Source of the DNA: Candidatus Woesearchaeota archaeon
GTDB lineage: Archaea; Nanobdellota; Nanobdellia; Woesearchaeales; UBA11716
Direction: 5' to 3'
NCBI GenBank assembly: GCA_013329175.1
Contig: DUKR01000080.1
Location: 1 to 33,536, forward strand
DNA length: 33,536 nucleotides
Part shown: positions 32,105 to 33,536 of the stretch, one piece after another
Position numbering within the stretch: position 1 is the stretch's first letter
Layout: every line of letters begins with the position of its first letter
The notes under the pieces: generated by a model
Databases searched by the model: none
What the model was told of the DNA's origin: nothing
What the model saw: the letters and a program-made list of their open reading frames with translations, nothing else
Program-made: the position numbers and the translations under genes

Positions 32105-33399
32105 TTCCCACCAGGAATCAGTTCAAGAATCTCCTTGATTGGCATGCACTGCGCATCAGCCTCATAGCTCCTTCCATGCTCAAGGATTGACCTTGCTGTC
32201 GTAACCATTGCCGGATACGCGCTCCTAAGCATGTGATTAGCATAGATGACAACAGAGACGCCTGCATCCGCAAGCTCCTTTTCTGTGATGATGTTGTAGG
32301 TGCTGGGGACAGCAACAAGCGGCACCTTCTGATCAAAAGAAGCATATGCCTTGCAGAATTCAAGGACTTCGTCAGGCGTTTTTTCCTTGCTGTGGATCAT
32401 GACGCCATCGGCCCCAGCGGCAATGTAGGCCTTCGCACGCTTGAGCGCATCAGCAACACCTGCCTTTAGGATGAGGCTCTCTATCCTAGCTATGATCATG
32501 AACTGCTCGGTGACTTGAGCCTGCTTACCTGCATGTATCTTCTCGGAAAATCCTTCAATAGTATCCTGCTGCTGCGCTACATCAGTCCCAAAAAGAGAGT
32601 TCTTCTTCAGTCCCACTTTATCTTCTATGATGATAGCAGAAACGCCTATGCGCTCAAGTGTCCTTACCGTAAATGGGAAATGCTCAATAAGGCCGCCTGT
32701 ATCTCCATCAACGATGATGGGCTTGGTGGTCACGTCAAGAATTTCATGGATAGTGTTCAGGCGAGAGGTGAGATCAACGTATTCTATGTCTGGCTTCCCT
32801 TTTGCCGTTGAATCTGTCAGGCTGCTTACCCACATGCCGTCAAATTCCTCGACGCTCCTTTCTTTGGTATTGGAAGTATGCTCAGCTATCAGGCCTGTCA
32901 GTCCATTGTGCACTTCAAGGACGCGGACAATCTGCTTTGCATCAAGCAGCCGTCGCAATCGCTTCATTCGTATATCCGGAGTTGTTCCCACTTCCTTCAG
33001 CGCCTTGTTTAGAATGGTAGAGGATATTCCGACAGTGTATTCCGTCTCAACGAGCTTTCCGCCCCATTCACTAAGGGCATCTATAACCCGTTGCCTGACT
33101 TCCCTTTGGACGCCTGCTTTCCAGTCATTGCCATGCACAACAAAATCAGGTTTTAATATTCTAAGATTCAGGACATAATCAAGAGTCTCTTGGGGGACTA
33201 CCTTTGATACACCCTTTATGTTCTCCATGATGATCTTTCGCTGCTCATAAGTGAGTGCAGGAAGCCTCTTGTAAGATGCAATTGCCTTGTCAGTGAGGAG
33301 CCCTACAGTGACCTCTCCTAGTTTTCGTGCCTCATTGATGATGTTCAGGTGTCCAGGGTGAATGAGGTCAGCGCTCATTCCAACATAAACTTTCTTCAT
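32101..33399 (-). CDS. pepM: Phosphoenolpyruvate mutase with N-terminal cytidylyltransferase domain
   Basis: This 432-residue fusion protein has a TagD-like nucleotidyltransferase at residues 1-135, with HPGH at 14-17, HGNDW at 89-93 and GISST at 124-128. PEP mutase occupies residues about 150-432, with the catalytic EDKVGLKKNS block at 259-268 and DGDTGG at 231-236. The mutase turns PEP into phosphonopyruvate. The N-terminal domain should attach CMP to the phosphonate end product for transfer to a glycan or lipid. Fusions of this type are known in bacterial phosphonate loci. It leads a three-gene operon. A TATA-like box at 33422-33430 lies about 27 bases before the ATG, so the mRNA is probably leaderless. 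Confidence 0.95.
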   Translation of the reverse strand: MKKVYVGMSADLIHPGHLNIINEARKLGEVTVGLLTDKAIASYKRLPALTYEQRKIIMENIKGVSKVVPQETLDYVLNLRILKPDFVVHGNDWKAGVQREVRQRVIDALSEWGGKLVETEYTVGISSTILNKALKEVGTTPDIRMKRLRRLLDAKQIVRVLEVHNGLTGLIAEHTSNTKERSVEEFDGMWVSSLTDSTAKGKPDIEYVDLTSRLNTIHEILDVTTKPIIVDGDTGGLIEHFPFTVRTLERIGVSAIIIEDKVGLKKNSLFGTDVAQQQDTIEGFSEKIHAGKQAQVTEQFMIIARIESLILKAGVADALKRAKAYIAAGADGVMIHSKEKTPDEVLEFCKAYASFDQKVPLVAVPSTYNIITEKELADAGVSVVIYANHMLRSAYPAMVTTARSILEHGRSYEADAQCMPIKEILELIPGGK

Positions 33400-33415
33400 T
33401 TTAGCTGTTGATACC

Positions 33416-33536
33416 TCAGCGGTTTAAAATGTTTGCTGGTCGCATGGTAACTTTTCTAGGCTGAAGACGCTGCGTTTTTCCATCATCAGAAATCCGCATT
33501 AGAGCAAGCTCATCAACCTGACTTTCTGAACTGAGA
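33416..33536 (-). CDS. Possible C-terminal end of a gene cut by the window edge
   Basis: On the minus strand a frame stays open from the window edge for 39 codons and stops at 33416-33418, 16 bases before the pepM start. The residues (for example VDELALMRISDDGKTQRLQ) have a normal protein-like composition, but I recognise no family. If real, it would be upstream of pepM and might share its transcript, yet the pepM TATA-like box would then lie inside its last codons. The evidence is weak because 39 open codons can arise by chance. Confidence 0.3.
   Translation of the reverse strand, partial: LSSESQVDELALMRISDDGKTQRLQPRKVTMRPANILNR
33422..33430 (-). promoter_or_regulatory. TATA-like promoter of the phosphonate operon
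   Basis: The minus strand reads ATTTTAAAC, centred about 27 bases before the pepM ATG at 33399. The spacing matches the other leaderless starts in the window. There is no Shine-Dalgarno motif at a usable distance; a GAGGT lies 13 bases from the ATG. Confidence 0.5.

Noticed and set aside
32627..33178. Plus-strand open frame of 183 codons opposite pepM
   Set aside because: It is serine- and arginine-rich shadow sequence antisense to the well-supported mutase fusion.

Overview
The window looks like an archaeal chromosome segment, most plausibly from a DPANN-type or other poorly characterised lineage. The first gene of several transcription units has a TATA-like box centred about 26-31 bases before its start codon, which implies leaderless or nearly leaderless mRNAs. 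Internal operon genes instead use Shine-Dalgarno motifs or 4-23 base overlaps. The thiolases are of the archaeal type, with an HDAF motif and no C-terminal CxG cysteine, and they sit beside a DUF35-like OB-fold protein. Lineage cannot be fixed further because the window holds no rRNA or tRNA. Coding density is very high, with no gene-free stretch over 300 bases, and I saw no mobile element, CRISPR array or tRNA.

The left end (73-4022, minus strand) is an acyl-CoA operon. It encodes a FabZ-like dehydratase, an archaeal thiolase, a DUF35-like/DUF362 fusion protein and a second thiolase. This resembles an ACP-free chain-building system built around thiolases. No ketoreductase or HMG-CoA synthase is present here.

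The rest (4.2-29.8 kb) is a large cell-surface glycan locus made of small operons in alternating orientation. It contains: a cupin sugar isomerase plus a UXS-like SDR (plus, 4.2-5.7 kb); a methyltransferase, a GT-C membrane glycosyltransferase and a four-helix membrane protein (minus, 5.7-8.3 kb); a lone methyltransferase (plus, 8.3-9.0 kb); gmd, a GT2, a PLP aminotransferase and an rmd-like reductase for GDP-6-deoxy sugars (minus, 9.0-12.9 kb); two GT4 enzymes (plus, 12.9-15.0 kb); a C4-epimerase, a UDP-HexNAc 6-dehydrogenase, a GT2, a NodB deacetylase, a methyltransferase and a GT-C (minus, 15.0-21.3 kb); an AsnB-like amidotransferase (minus, 21.4-23.3 kb); and a GT2/GT-C pair, an SDR epimerase, a methyltransferase and two GT4 enzymes (plus, 23.4-29.8 kb).

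The right end (29.8-33.4 kb, minus strand) is a phosphonate operon. It encodes PEP mutase fused to an N-terminal cytidylyltransferase, phosphonopyruvate decarboxylase and an iron-type alcohol dehydrogenase. The predicted route is PEP to phosphonopyruvate to phosphonoacetaldehyde to 2-hydroxyethylphosphonate, then CMP activation. Next to a glycan locus, this suggests that the organism decorates a surface glycan or lipid with a C-P-bonded group. The final transferase is not visible in the window.

Two divergent promoter regions share a single palindromic TATA box between two outward-facing genes. A third divergent region holds a perfect 13-bp inverted repeat placed almost symmetrically behind the two promoters.
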